Shown: positions 1 through 10,091, numbered from the stretch's first letter. The stretch: 64,000 bases of DNA from Bicyclus anynana (GCF_947172395.1 NC_069094.1:4300501-4364500); one strand, 5' to 3'. Translations and numbers: made by a program. Notes: generated from the letters alone by a model not told the origin.

Positions 1-113
1 TTTATTGATTATTTATTTTTCTTCATCATCATCATCATCATTAGCAACCCATATTCGTCTCACTGTCGAGCACGAAACTCCTCTCAGAATAAGAGGATTT
101 AGGTTAAGTTAGT
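1..113 (-). mobile_element. SINE-A tail fragment
   Basis: Read on the minus strand this is the 3' third of the SINE-A family (complete copy at 14111-14420): the block around CTGAGAGGAG, then AATATGGGTTG, then a GATGAT-type tail. The tRNA-like head is missing. A second tail fragment in the opposite orientation lies at 341-441, so the two form a loose inverted pair around about 230 bp of AT-rich DNA. Confidence 0.6.
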
Positions 114-340
114 GGAGTTCGGGATGCTAAACTAGCAGTCACTCGAGCGTCATGGGGACCGATTGCAATTGGTAGTTTGAATTATAGGAAGAATAAATGG
201 TTATTTACTTTTTTAGTTTTTAGCGGTGGAAAAAAAACTACAGACTTTTATTACTTTGGCTTACTGAAATTACCAGAAAATTGAAATTTTCAGAAAATTT
301 TTGCGATTTGCAAGGTTATTTCCTTCAAAATAAGTAATAA

Positions 341-441
341 ATTAATCCAGCGTGGTGGACTGAGGCCCTAACACTCTCTCATGCTGAGAAAAGACTCGTG
401 CTTAAAAGCGAGCCGAATATGGGTTGATAATGATGAATAAA
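341..441 (+). mobile_element. SINE-A tail fragment
   Basis: Plus-strand copy of the SINE-A 3' region, from CAGCGTGGTGGACT to AATATGGGTTGATAATGATG. It is 5'-truncated and diverged. Confidence 0.6.
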
Positions 442-794
442 TAACAGGTACATATTTCTAATACCGGATCTTAGACTATTATATTAGGCCAAGAGCGGTC
501 GACAAAAACCTGCAACCGGTCTCCTTTAAGATATCCCAGTGTGCAATACTCGGCACATTATTCAAACTCCACCACCAAAGACGCAAGAGCTGTTGTGACC
601 TTAGCAAAGCTGTAACATTATATCTCCCGCAACCGCAGACCACCTGCTTCGAGAGTGTAGCTACTTGTGCGAGTATCTCGAGTTACCTTGTTTTTGGAAC
701 TTATTTTACTATATTTATAGTTTCACGAGTGAGGCGAGGTGTGAGGTTTGCTGCGGTTAATAATTACTCTACATTGAGAAAAAAATCCTTTTTC
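442..794. other. No recognised feature
   Basis: No ORF of note, no repeat shared with the rest of the window and no exon-like stretch was seen here. Confidence 0.4.
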
Positions 795-1116
795 ACTACT
801 TTTGCTCAAAAACACTGTCATATTACCACTCCACAGCGGGGCTAAACAAGCATTTCAGCCTCTAAGGGCTAAAGTAATTTTGTTTTTTTTAATTTTTGTC
901 TGTTCCGAGTTCTAGCCTCGCAACTACAACTACTCTTTATCGAAAAAGATTTAATTCGTAATTCGCAATCGTAGTGAAAAGTATAGTGTAACACGCGGGG
1001 CTAAACCCATTATAAACTCGGTTACTATTAAGGCGGCCCTCGCTTTACGGCTCGTGCCCTAAAAATACCTCGTATATAATGGGTCTTTTTAGCCCCTTGT
1101 ATAACAATCTACTATT
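795..1116 (+). repeat. MITE-1 family, copy 1 (GGGGCTAA repeat)
   Basis: About 40 bp at 804-848 and about 160 bp at 955-1116 are nearly identical to 32874-32915 and 32954-33085. Shared marks are CCACAGCGGGGCTAA, TGTAACACGCGGGGCTAAAC and the right end TAACAATCTACTATT. Copy 2 shows a 30-bp terminal inverted repeat; in this copy only the right end is recognisable, and an unrelated AT-rich stretch sits in the middle. A non-autonomous DNA element is the best guess. Confidence 0.5.
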
Positions 1117-1154
1117 GCGCAATACTTACGTAGCAAACCAGACACTATTACGCT

Positions 1155-1251
1155 ATCAAAATCAAAATCAAAATCAAAATCAAAATCAAAAATCATTTAT
1201 TTCAAGTAGGCTCAGTTTACAAGCACTGAGCCTACTTGAAATAAATGATTT
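1155..1251. repeat. LINE-J 3' ends forming a 26-bp palindrome plus ATCAAA microsatellite
   Basis: An (ATCAAA)n run at 1155-1190 is the tail of a minus-strand LINE-J 3' end (1190-1225). An exact inverted copy of its first 26 bases follows at 1226-1251. Arms 1190-1215 and 1226-1251 are perfectly complementary around a 10-nt loop, reading ATTTCAAGTAGGCTCAG on one side. The open frame across it (Asn-Gln repeats) is not a gene. Confidence 0.7.
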
Positions 1252-1397
1252 TTTTTCTATAGCCGGCACTATGTTGTATACATGCTCCATAAGTAACATG
1301 GTGTTGCTTCTAAACGGCACAGTAAGCTGCGTCATTACTAAGTCTACGGAATCTATTGTAAATACGTACGTTGCAATTGTAGTAAGTAATGTAGTAA

Positions 1398-2441
1398 GTA
1401 AACCTGTTTAATTTGAGACGACTAAAGTCCCATTCCAAAGTCTCGTATGACCTTATTGCGGAAGTCATGTACGCTGATGATTTGTGCTTTGTGGCGGATA
1501 CTTTGTTTGGCCTGCAAGAGCTTGTTGAGAATCTTGACAAAGCGTGTGAAAAATTCGGGTTAAAAATCAATGTTACTAAAACTGAAGTTATGGCAATGAA
1601 CACCTGGAATGGACAGGAGACTGCTGCTAATGTATTTCTAAAGGGCACCAGACTCAAGCAGATTGACAAATTTAAATACTTGGGCAGTACTGTCACGTCT
1701 AAAGGTGATTTGGACTCAGAGATAGCTGGAAGAATCTGTTCTGCCTCGGCAGCTTTTGGTAAATTACGAGAGAAGGTGTTTCGCTCACATGATCTACATT
1801 TGAGCACAAAAATCAAAGTGTATATGGCTATCGTAGTCCTGAATCTTCTCTACTCTGCTGAGACTTGGACGTTATATCGCAAGCACATCCGCATGCTGGA
1901 TAGGTTTCATCTCAGGTGCCTTCGTGACATTCAAAACATCAGGTGGTCCGATCATATTAGAAACACTGATGTACTGCGTCGAGCACAAGTCAGTGGTATT
2001 GAGGCATATCTGATGCGGCGACAGTTGCGCTGGTCTGGGCATGTAGTGAGAATGCCCAACGAGAGGTTAGCCAAGCGCTTATTCTACTCGGAGCTCATGA
2101 ACGGTAAGCGGAAACAAGGTGGACAGTTCTTGAGATATAAGGATGTACAGAAGAGGCATTTGGCTAACTGTAACATGGATTCTACTCGTTGGGAGATGTT
2201 AGCAAAAGATCGGTCAGAGTGGAGGTCCTATGTTCAGCGGAGTACCTTTGGTTTTGAAGATAGGCGGAGGCGGGATCTGGATAATCGTCGTGAACAACTT
2301 AAGGCCAAGCCACCCTCCAATATCTCATATAATTATGTGGACGGTACCCTAACTTGTCCTGTTTGCTCCAGGACATTCCGCGCAAAAATAGGGTACATAA
2401 GTCACATGAGGGCGCATGATCGAAGCCCGCGTGTGATGTGA
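1398..2441 (+). pseudogene. 5'-truncated non-LTR retrotransposon reverse transcriptase with C-terminal C2H2 finger
   Basis: The frame is open from 1398 to the stop at 2439-2441, about 345 codons, and no upstream ATG belongs to it. It holds the YADD catalytic motif of the RT palm (residues 20-23 counted from the TTG at 1413), the FKYLGS block, a QLRWSGHVVRMP block typical of the thumb/C-terminal region of RTE-like elements, and a CxxC-x12-HxxxH zinc finger in the last 28 residues. Finger, palm order and length fit the 3' half of an RTE-like ORF whose endonuclease and RT motifs 1-4 are gone. The residues VNLFNLRRLK just before YADD suggest a small deletion after the usual LFNL motif. No frameshift lies inside the preserved part, so the copy may be fairly young, but it cannot encode an active enzyme. 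The TTG 'start' has no meaning. Confidence 0.85.
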
Positions 2442-2514
2442 CAGAGTCTCCAGTCGCTGTTGCCGAATCGGCAAAGACGAGACGACGAAGTAATGTGCAA
2501 GATCTTGTCTTGTC
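2442..2514 (+). mobile_element. 3' UTR of the RT element
   Basis: Short tail after the RT stop. It contains GACGAGACGACGAAG and ends in a run of CTTGTCTTGTCTTG where the next, oppositely oriented element begins. Confidence 0.5.
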
Positions 2515-2675
2515 TTGTCTGATTGGTCTTCCTACATTTCTTTTTCCTAATGGGCCTTTGCATAGTGTTGTTTCAATAGTCCATCTTTTGTCCACATATC
2601 TTGAGATGTGGCCGGCCCATTTCCATTTAAGTGTGAGTGCATGGATAAGAGCATCAGTGACCGTAAGTATTTAGG
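2515..2675 (-). pseudogene. Reverse transcriptase C-terminal fragment (second RTE-like element)
   Basis: On the minus strand this reads as an uninterrupted RT C-terminal segment with KWKWAGHISR, a KRWT block and GKRNVGRP, the conserved end of RTE-type RTs. It is a different subfamily from 1398-2441, which has RWSGHVVRMP and a zinc finger. Both ends are truncated. It abuts the previous element tail to tail. Confidence 0.7.
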
Positions 2676-2694
2676 AATGATCATCTTTCAAAAA

Positions 2695-2922
2695 ATCATC
2701 TTTGATTTCAAAATCAAAATCAAATCAAAATCAAAAATCATTTATTTCATGTAGGCTCAGTTTACAAGCACTTTTGACACGTCAGTTGACTATTTGTAAA
2801 GATTCTACCACCGGTTCGGAAGGCAGGTTCTGCTGAGAAGATACCTTGTTGCTCTTTTGAAAAAGTCATACAGTATTATAATTTACAATTGATAACAATT
2901 ACTGTTTAAATTTCTTATAGTT
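2695..2922 (-). mobile_element. LINE-J 3' UTR with ATCAAA/TGATTT tail
   Basis: Directly downstream (minus strand) of the RT C-terminus at 2923-3225. The 3' end reads TGTAAACTGAGCCTACATG, then AAATAAATGATTTTTGATT and a TGATTT-type repeat tail at 2697-2740. Related 3' ends recur at 1190-1251, 16318-16430, 28684-28875 and 36225-36310, which defines the family used here. Confidence 0.75.
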
Positions 2923-3225
2923 TTACTTCCTGTGTGAAGGTGGAAGCTGATCCAACGGCCTCCAAGCATCTTTATCATTCAGGAACTCATCAATGTTGTA
3001 GTACCCTTGACTAAGTAAATGTTTTTTAACACATTGCTTAAAGCTATGCATTGGCATGTCCATCACAGTCTTGGGGATCTTATTATAGAAGAGTACACCC
3101 AAACCTACAAAATATTTTTTTACTCTTTGGAGACGATATGCAGAAATAACTAACTTATGCCCGTGTCTAGTTTCAATAAAATCACCCAATAAAAAACAAA
3201 ACTTTCTAGGTAAACGTCTACACAT
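2923..3225 (-). pseudogene. LINE-J reverse transcriptase C-terminus
   Basis: A 100-codon open frame. Its LFYNKIP and MHSFKQCVKKHLLSQGYY stretches resemble the C-terminal end of jockey/CR1-type non-LTR ORF2 proteins. The frame ends with a stop followed by the LINE-J 3' UTR, so this is the true C-terminus. The rest of the ORF was lost by 5' truncation. The ATG is incidental. Confidence 0.7.
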
Positions 3226-3239
3226 GTCTCTAAAATTCG

Positions 3240-3596
3240 CTTAACCTTTAAAAATATATTCACGTATTTTACACAGAAATGAAAACATTTAAAGGTATTA
3301 TATTTTACTGTATCATTAGCCTCTTTTGGAAACCCTAAGCCCTTCACCAAATTATTTATCTTTTCGTTAATTATCTCCTATTTTAATCCCGTAATAAATG
3401 TCTGTCCTAAACAAACAGGTTCCGCGATAATACCTTGAGGGCGAATAAACTCATTACAATGGATATAATTACGAACAATTATTAATTTTCAAATTAATTA
3501 TATGTTAATCACTGACAAATCCCTGGGAGTTTGTGTTGTTTATTGTTAATTTCGAAAACCCTAAAACTCCATGATATAAAAAAAATCATAAAAATA
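3240..3596. other. AT-rich spacer
   Basis: Strongly AT-rich. A 66-codon frame that overlaps the LINE end is not credible as a gene. Confidence 0.4.
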
Positions 3597-3680
3597 TTGA
3601 ACCGACTTCAAAATCAGAAAATAAATTAAAAAGCGAAAAATAACCTTGTACGTGCTACCTTCAGATCACTTTGAACCCGG
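3597..3680 (-). mobile_element. MITE-2 fragment
   Basis: Starts with the MITE-2 terminus (TTGAACCGACTTC) and matches the inner right side of the complete copy at 23179-23617, including AAAAATAACCTT and GTGCTACCTTC. Only about 80 bp remain. Confidence 0.55.
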
Positions 3681-3738
3681 AATTCGAACCCTGGACCTCA
3701 TTGTCCGTAGCCCAACCAACTCACCACGGGAACAACAA
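3676..3738 (-). mobile_element. tRNA-headed SINE fragment
   Basis: On the minus strand a box-A-like GTGGTGAGTTGG is followed by a box-B-like GGGTTCGAATTCC about 35 nt later. There is no closable acceptor stem, so this is a SINE head rather than a tRNA gene. Confidence 0.5.
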
Positions 3739-3768
3739 GGCAGTTTAAATACAAATACAATTATTTCA

Positions 3769-3952
3769 TCTATACTTATATTATCTATATCTATTCTTAT
3801 ATTATAAAGCTGAAGAGTTTGTTTGATTGAATTTGAAAAATTCTTTCAGTGTCAGATAGCCCGTTTATCGAGGTAGGCTATAGGCTATATATTATCCGCG
3901 TATTCCTACGGGAACGGGAACCACGCGGGTGAAACTACACGGCGTCAGGTAG
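3769..3952 (+). mobile_element. Hel-A Helitron-like element
   Basis: Member of the family described at 48750-48952, with a small deletion near the 5' end. The 3' end reads GGCGTCAGGTAG, a decayed CTAG terminus. The usual hairpin is damaged (GAAACTACACGG). Confidence 0.6.
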
Positions 3953-4382
3953 TCATCTATAAATAGCGCCATGAAAATGAGCAGTCCCTTTAATAGGCCA
4001 AAATCCTGAAAAAGATAAACATTGAAAGATTGTAAGTATGTCAGCCCATGCCCACAAATAGGGTAAGGTAAGGTAAGGTAGGCAACTGCAAGTATAGTAG
4101 AAACAAAGGTCTGTCATACACAGGCTCATGCTCTATATAATTAAATCTGCAATTTTATCGCCCTGTCAGACAAACAAAAGACGAGCATAGAATGTCATTG
4201 CAAGATATTGTGTACTAGACGACCGCGACCCAAATATAGCTGGAGGTTTGTAATACAGACCTGAATCGATATCCAATACCTAAATATTAATTACGATATC
4301 GACTGTCCGCGTTGTCTTGGTCTATAAATTGCCAGTTCATTTAAAATGACAACGGCTTTAAAACATCAAACATTACATTAGT
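3953..4382. other. Spacer with short GGTAA repeat
   Basis: Holds a small tandem run (AGGTA-type, about 4062-4083). No ORF or recognised element. Confidence 0.4.
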
Positions 4383-4497
4383 TTTATTGTACATTAGTTT
4401 TTAAGTTAATTTCTTGCCTGTAATTATTATTTTTGGTGTACAATAAAGTATATTTCATCCATTCATTCATTCATTCATTCATTCATTCATTCATTCA
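4383..4497 (+). mobile_element. Retroposon 3' end with ATTC microsatellite
   Basis: The segment TTTTGGTGTACAATAAAGT followed by an (ATTC)n tail (4459-4497) looks like a non-LTR 3' end. 21868-21946 carries the same TGTGTACATTAAAGTATTT core with a CTT tail. Confidence 0.45.
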
Positions 4498-4585
4498 TCA
4501 ATTACGACTTTCGCAAAATACTTGTTTTAAAGGTGGTCCAAAATTGTATGGAGCCCAGGATCAGTCATTGTCTATCTCTAACAAC

Positions 4586-4765
4586 ACTCTGGTATGCAGG
4601 TTTCCTCACGATATTTTACTTCACCGTTTGAGACACGTGATATTTAATTCCATAAAATGCACACAATTGAAAAGTTGGAGGTGCATGCCCCGGACCGGAT
4701 TCGAACCCACACCCTCCGGAATCGGAGACAGAAGTCATATCCACTAGGCTATCACGACTCTCATA
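4586..4765 (-). mobile_element. SINE-A, 3'-truncated
   Basis: Minus-strand copy with an intact tRNA-like head: box A TAGCCTAGTGG and box B GGGTTCGAATCC, then ATGCACCTCCAACTTTTC and the CACGTGTCTCAAACGGTG block. It ends where the full family continues into its 3' third. Confidence 0.75.
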
Positions 4766-4912
4766 AGCTTATATATCTATGCTTTTATAAGCATAGTAGT
4801 TTTATTATATGGATTCTACTCGGATTCTTTACAAGAGGGAATACGGATTGCACTTCCAAAGTGGTGTAATGGTATAACGATTTTTTAAGTGGCACGGACA
4901 AGGGCGAGCGCG

Positions 4913-4967
4913 GAGAGTGGCAAAGTGGGAGAGTGGGAGAGTGGGAGAGTAGGAGAGTGGGAGATTA
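4913..4967 (+). repeat. GAGAGTGG minisatellite
   Basis: Six or so copies of an 8-bp unit (GGGAGAGT), purine-only on the plus strand. Confidence 0.8.
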
Positions 4968-5081
4968 AAAGACAACAATATTAATGACAGAGACGTGCAA
5001 TTAAGCGGACGGCCGCTACATCAATCACTAGAAACGTGTACAGGGTTTGATTTTGTTACTTTAAATTATCTAACTTATATA

Positions 5082-5150
5082 CAGGTACATAATATACATG
5101 TATATTATACGTATATACATGCATATTATGAATATACGTATAATATATGG
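5082..5150. repeat. AT-rich palindromic tract
   Basis: Overlapping self-complementary motifs such as ATACATGTAT, ATACGTATAT and ATATACGTATA form a dense cruciform-prone stretch. Confidence 0.55.
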
Positions 5151-5153
5151 TTA

Positions 5154-5346
5154 TGTGCATTTTAAGAAATTAAATATCACGTGTCTCTAACGGTGAAGGA
5201 AAAATATCTTGAGGAAACCTGAGGAGAATTTTCTTGATTCTCATCGCATCGCATTGGTTCAGCGTGGTGGACTTTGGCCTAACCCTTCTCATTCTGAGAG
5301 GAGACTCGTGCTAGCAGTGAGCCGAATATGAATTGAGAATGATGAT
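5154..5346 (+). mobile_element. SINE-A, 5'-truncated
   Basis: Starts at GTGCATTTTAAGAAATTAA (body) and runs through to the CTGAGAGGAG block and the GATGAT tail. The tRNA-like head is absent. Confidence 0.75.
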
Positions 5347-5459
5347 TATACGTATATGAAAAATAATCTATATTTTTGTTGGTTACGCGGCTGAAAACGA
5401 CGCAACCAAACTCATTCACATTTTTTATGTTTTCTTTGTTTGTTAAAGTATTCAATACA

Positions 5460-5720
5460 AAACGGCTCTTCGAACTATGTGCCCTGCCCATTGCCACTTC
5501 AACTTCGCGACTCGCTGAGCTATGTCGGTGACTTTGGTTCTTCTACGGATATCCGCATTTTTGATTCTATCACGCAGAGAAACTCCAAGTATAGATCGCT
5601 CCATCGCTCGCTGAGTGACTCTGAGCCTTCTAATGAGACCTATAGTTAGTGACCAAGTCTCAGAACACGCACTGTTCGAAGACTTTTGTCTTCAGGTACT
5701 GAGGAATTTTGGACGAAACT
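5460..5720 (-). pseudogene. RTE-1 reverse transcriptase C-terminal fragment
   Basis: The minus strand carries the RTE-1 coding landmarks KTKVFEQCVF, then THSA/SDGA-like remains of the RRLRVTQRAMER region, then RRRTKVTDIAQRVAK, in the same order as in 63128-63545. A deletion after the first motif and decay elsewhere disable it. The element was truncated before its 3' end. Confidence 0.7.
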
Positions 5721-6004
5721 TCATTAAGTAGAACTTCAGTATATATTGTTATCGCCGCGTTGCAACGACTTGCGGTACGGACGACTTCAGTGTGCTCGTG
5801 GCGTTCGAGCCGTCCACATCTCTTGTTGTGTAATTCTTTATGGGTTACTTGGGATAGGCGGGGAGAGTGACTTGAGTGGAAAAGGGGAGTGTTAGATATC
5901 TGTCAAAGGCGCCTTTAACCCTACACACATCGTTCACAAGTGCGTGACTTCACTCAAGGTCATTCTCTGCCATTATAGGGTCTCAGTTTGGTTACAGTTT
6001 GATT
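5721..6004. other. No recognised feature
   Basis: Less AT-rich than its surroundings. Contains GGATAGGCGGGGAGAG and a CAAAGGCGCCTTT palindrome. No ORF. Confidence 0.35.
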
Positions 6005-6097
6005 TGTTAATTAAGTTGTCCTGACAAATGTTGTGAATCATAACCTTTGTTCGACATTAGTTTTCTTATTTTTGTAATTCACTTCTGAGTCTGCTAA
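6005..6097 (+). repeat. Interspersed repeat shared with 34689-34785
   Basis: About 93 bp (TTAATTAAGTTGTCCTGACA through CACTTCTGAGTCTGCTAAAA) match the reverse complement of 34689-34785 with a handful of substitutions. The family is unclassified. Confidence 0.65.
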
Positions 6098-7259
6098 AAT
6101 TATCGTTTTAGAATGGCAACATAACAGTCTTGTATACATTCGCATACATACAATATCTTAGTAACAAAGTAGGTGCGACGGCGGCGCGTAATTAAGCCCC
6201 GACGAGCGTAATCAATCAGATGCTGACGCGATCAAAACGAATGAAACAACCATTCTTGTTTACGTATTTATCGCTTTTTTTCTTTCCAATACTTGTACAT
6301 TCTAATGCGCTTATTTCAATTAGGCTTACTTTAAATGTATGCTGTTAATAGCGACCCGCGAATCTAGTGGGAAATTTTTAATTTGAAAAAAAAGTAGAGT
6401 GTTTAATGTATTTTTTTTTCGAACATTCACCATTTGGTACGTTACGAATATTAAGAAATTTATTTCATTTCATTCGACGCACAATTACTTGAAATATTTT
6501 GCACTGCAAGAGTAAAGTGAAAATATTATTAAAATTGAAAATTAGAATTTTAGGCCGTCTTCATCGTTTATTGCAATGTCCGGTAGTCAATTTAAAAAAA
6601 AATGTATGTAATAAATTTTTTTGTAAATTACGTACTTTATTACTGCAATTATTTTGGTACCAATTTTACATTGTGGTTCAAAAGTTAGGGGTACATCAAA
6701 ACCTAGACATTTTTCGAGCTAAGCCGCTGGTCAATAGCGGGAACTACTTTTATGACAGAAATTCTTTAAAGTTGGCATAAATACGAATGATGTGGTAATA
6801 TAATATCATAATAAGCATGTTATTACTACTATTGTGCTACTAAATGCTGGAATAATATTCCCCCACCAATAAAAAAAATCAAGTCTAAATTTAAATTTAA
6901 AAAATTATTGAACCGATTTCTCCTCGACAAACAGATGGAATTCCAGCATCATGTGGCGGAGTTTTCTTTCTTATAGCAAATATTTATATATTATACTATG
7001 TGTAACTTATATGTGTAATCAATATTATATTTAATAATGTACAAATTTAGTAATTATTCATTCATATTACATTTTTATATAAATATTCTTTTTCTTTTTT
7101 TATTTATTATGTAGTTATAGTAAGTAAATATAATAATAATAGTATAGTTATTAAACTTGGGAATAAATTTGATTGTTGGTTTTAATACTGTAGGTACTTT
7201 AATGTTATATAATTTTTCTTTTTGTTCTTTTTTATATGTTTTAAACTAATTATAAGTTT
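6098..7259. other. AT-rich spacer with a short GC island
   Basis: No convincing gene: the 93-codon frame at 6499-6780 is AT-driven. A GC-rich patch at about 6170-6240 (GGCGGCGCGTAATTAAGC) stands out, without recognisable function. Confidence 0.4.
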
Positions 7260-7501
7260 TAATTTGGTTTTGCTTTAAATATAGGTTTATGTTGCCTGTT
7301 TTCATGGTGGCACTTAGAACTGGGTCCTAGCTGAAAATCAGCGCTGTATGTTCTTTGTTTATGGGGAGCATACAACAATATGCTGAGCTAGGACCTTTTT
7401 CTAGGTTATGCCACACATCGCAGGGTATTATTCTTAAATAATTGTGGTGTGTGGCATAATGTAGTAATAAATATATTTTCTTTCTTTCTTTCTTTCTTCT
7501 T
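7260..7501 (+). mobile_element. Retroposon 3' UTR with TTTC tail
   Basis: Shares GCTGAAAATCAGCGC, ATATGCTGAGCT and a TTTATTTTCTTTC-type tail with 12000-12192. The stem GAAAATCAGCGC versus CTGAGC, the AATAAATATATTTT segment and the (TTTC)n end fit a LINE 3' end. No coding part is attached. Confidence 0.6.
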
Positions 7502-7722
7502 ATTAATTGAAAATTCTTATAAAATGCAAACATCGTTCATCGATATTCGAGATATTCTAAAAGATGTATTTCCGTGAGTGTGCTCAGGAATTGTTTGACC
7601 TAGTTCCTTCCATCACTTTAGCATAGATCGCAGCTCTATATAAGCGGCGTCGCATATGTCGTTCAGTTGTTGATATATTATGTGTACGTACAAAAGAACT
7701 TTGCATTCTTTTTTACGGTCAA

Positions 7723-7790
7723 CTAGCAGACGCCTCGCGGGTTTGCCGTGGAAATACGGGGATAAAATATATAATGCATCTAGATGTGTT
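7723..7790 (-). mobile_element. Hel-A 3' end fragment
   Basis: Minus-strand CTAG at 7723-7726 preceded (in element sense) by a decayed hairpin and the ATCCCCGTATTTCC block. The 5' part is missing. Confidence 0.5.
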
Positions 7791-7892
7791 GTGACTATCA
7801 ATAGGGGTATGTTGATGAAGATAAAGTGATGAAGAGGTTTACAGTAGCTGTATCGTAATTGGGCTTGATTAAATTATATTGCTCATAATTAT

Positions 7893-8173
7893 ATAGCTCA
7901 GCGAGTTGCGAAGCTGAAGTGGCAATGGGCGGGGCACATAGTACGAAGAGCCGATGGACGTTGGGGTCCCAAAGTGCTGGAATGGCGACCCCGCACTAGG
8001 AAGCGCAGTGTTGGCCGACCCCCCACCAGGTGGACTGACGACATCAAGCGAGTCGCAGGGATTCGCTGGATGCAGGTGGCTCAGTATCGTTATGTTTGGA
8101 AGTCCCTACAAAAGGCCTGTCCTGCAGTGGACGTCTATCGGCTAATATGTTGATGGGGATGATGATGGTGAAA
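7893..8173 (+). pseudogene. RTE-1 C-terminus and 3' end
   Basis: In one plus frame it reads QRVAKLKWQWAGH, then RWGPKVLEWRP, then RPPTRWTDDIKRVAGIRWMQ and the WKSLQKA end of the RTE-1 RT. The short 3' end TGGACGTCTATCGGCT and a GATGATG tail follow. The element is 5'-truncated. A small deletion in WKSLQKACPAVDV removes the usual end of the ORF. Confidence 0.8.
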
Positions 8174-8376
8174 TTATATTGATAAGAACTTTACATCTAC
8201 ATGGGTCAACAGAAAAAGAAGATTTTCAATGTTCATTTTTCGTAGGGGTAAATGAGACGTGATATATGCAAGTAAAGGTTAAAGTTCAGGTTAAGGTTAA
8301 AATATTTAAAAAAGTTGGTTTGGTTGATTGTATCGGGCTACTAATTATAAGAAAATGACGTCGTGGTTTAAGTTGT

Positions 8377-8404
8377 TGTTATTAGGATAAGTTAGCTTAA
8401 GTTC
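8377..8404 (+). repeat. 28-bp repeat shared with 27891-27918
   Basis: ATTAGGATAAGTTAGCTTAA and flanking bases recur once at 27891-27918. Probably the end of an unclassified retroelement. Confidence 0.45.
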
Positions 8405-8667
8405 CTTATTGTATTATTTCTCAATAAGAAAAAACTTAAACCAGTTCAAGATAAACATGCCCATCAATATAATGACCATAAAATTACGTTAGATGTCCGA
8501 CCCAAGTATTCCTCGGTGTTATTAATTTTTGTACGGAGCATTAACTTTTTCTCCAACGGCATGCCATGCCCAAAGGTTACACTGTGTAATTGGAAATAAA
8601 TTGAATGCTATCAATCAAGATCTAATTAAAAATAATTTCATCAATCATCCTTCTTTCCTTACTGAAA

Positions 8668-8684
8668 GGGGGGGGGGGGGGGGG
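8668..8684 (+). repeat. Homopolymer of 17 G
   Basis: An uninterrupted poly-G run. It could form a G-quadruplex and may be length-variable or a sequencing-sensitive site. Confidence 0.85.
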
Positions 8685-8745
8685 AATTTATTTAGTATGT
8701 TTTAAGTACAATAAAGTCCCGATGATAGTTTTTTTTTATTCTTTA

Positions 8746-9040
8746 CTAGCCGACGCCCGCGACTTCGTCCGCGTGAAACTTGATGTAAACTTTCAACTAC
8801 CCCTATCCTACACCTAGCCTTTTCTGATTGATTTTTTACACCTTGTGTCCGAAAAACCCAAATATCTTACGGAACCCCATTTTTTTCCAAAATAAAATTT
8901 AGCCTATGTTACTTGTGGATAATGTAGCTTTCGAATGGTGAAAGAATTTATAAAATCGGTTCAGTAGTTTTTGAGTTTTCATTACAAACAAACAAACAAA
9001 CATACAAACAAAGTTTTCCTCTTTATAATATTAGTATAGA
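8746..9040 (-). mobile_element. Hel-B Helitron-like element, full length
   Basis: The minus strand begins TCTATACTAATATTATAAAG and ends GCGGGCGTCGGCTAG. The 3' hairpin CGCG...CGCG around GACGAAGT lies just before the terminus. The 3' side is flanked by A on the plus strand, as for insertion between A and T. The interior includes AAATCGGTTCAGTAG and GAAAGCTACATTATCC, which are shared with 10092-10458. It carries no protein. Confidence 0.75.
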
Positions 9041-9461
9041 CAACTTAGTCATTGGCTACTATCTCACCTGTAGGGTTATTATGTAACTCGGAGTACAATT
9101 CAAGTAATCAGTCGCTGCGTCGTTTTTCATCGTATTTTCATTTTTGCAATCATTTAATTTTGTATTTTCAACGAAATAACACAATAAACGTCATTTTACG
9201 TAAAGTAACATTAGTCTAGAAATGGTATTAGCAGGTAGTAACTTTATTTTAACGAAAAACTGATATTTCCGTAATTTTGTTGAAATAGTCATGTTAGACG
9301 ATAGTTAAAACAAAAGATCATTGCCAGTTGATATCAAATGACAAATTCTAGGTAATTTCATAGAAATAACTATATTAGATAATCACAAAAACGAAAATAC
9401 GACAAAAATCGGTGTAGTGACTCATAGTTTGAATGGTACACTGAGATACGTAATAACGCCG
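9041..9461. other. AT-rich spacer
   Basis: Two similar blocks of the form GTCATGTTAGACGATAGTTA and ATATTAGATAATCAC hint at an old duplication. No ORF. Confidence 0.3.
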
Positions 9462-9571
9462 CTGATGGTAAGTGACGATGCAATCTAAGATGGAAGCGGG
9501 CTAACTTGTTAGGAGTAGGATGAAAATCCACACCCCTTTCGGTTCTACACGACTAAATTGCTTGGCGGTAT
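9462..9571 (-). mobile_element. SINE-B tail fragment
   Basis: Minus-strand SINE-B from TACCGCCAAGCAATTTAG to the CTTACCATCAGC end. The tRNA-like head is missing. Confidence 0.65.
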
Positions 9572-10032
9572 GTTTTTTTCAAACATATGTATTGGCACAT
9601 AAAATGTATCCGTAGGTAGAGGTATTAAATGAAAAAAAGTGTTGCAAGTAAAAAAAGCTGAATAGAACCTTTTAGCTGGCTTCATCAGCATTGTAGATTT
9701 ATTCGCAACACATTGCTGACTCAGCAATATGGCGTCACGTTCCATTTTTTATACATTTTTAGCAATATTTTTTAATTTATTCTATTAATGGGTATGGTAG
9801 GTATGTACCTACATTGGTAGTTAAAACTGTTGCTTTTTATTATGTTAGACAATCATTTGTATATTGGTATCTATTTATATAAACTAAAATCAAATTTTCC
9901 GTGTTTTTGAAAGTATAAATAATGTAAAGCTTTGGAGCTTGTATACTGGAGCTGAATACAAAAAAAAGTGTAAAAAAAAAATCTCGGGACGCTCGACGGA
10001 ATAGATAACAGCCATATGCGTGAGAGAAAGGG

Positions 10033-10068
10033 AAGCCAGACAGAGTGGCGCCGTAACGCGTTACGTTC
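10033..10068 (+). repeat. Short repeat shared with 61399-61430
   Basis: CAGACAGAGTGGCGCCGTAA followed by CGCGTTACGTT is found again just upstream of the gene at 61470. Unclassified. Confidence 0.6.
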
Positions 10069-10091
10069 CTTCAAATATATTGTTCATTAAA

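Noticed and set aside
1079..1411. 110-codon ORF with Asn-Gln repeats
   Set aside because: Runs through MITE-1 and the ATCAAA microsatellite.
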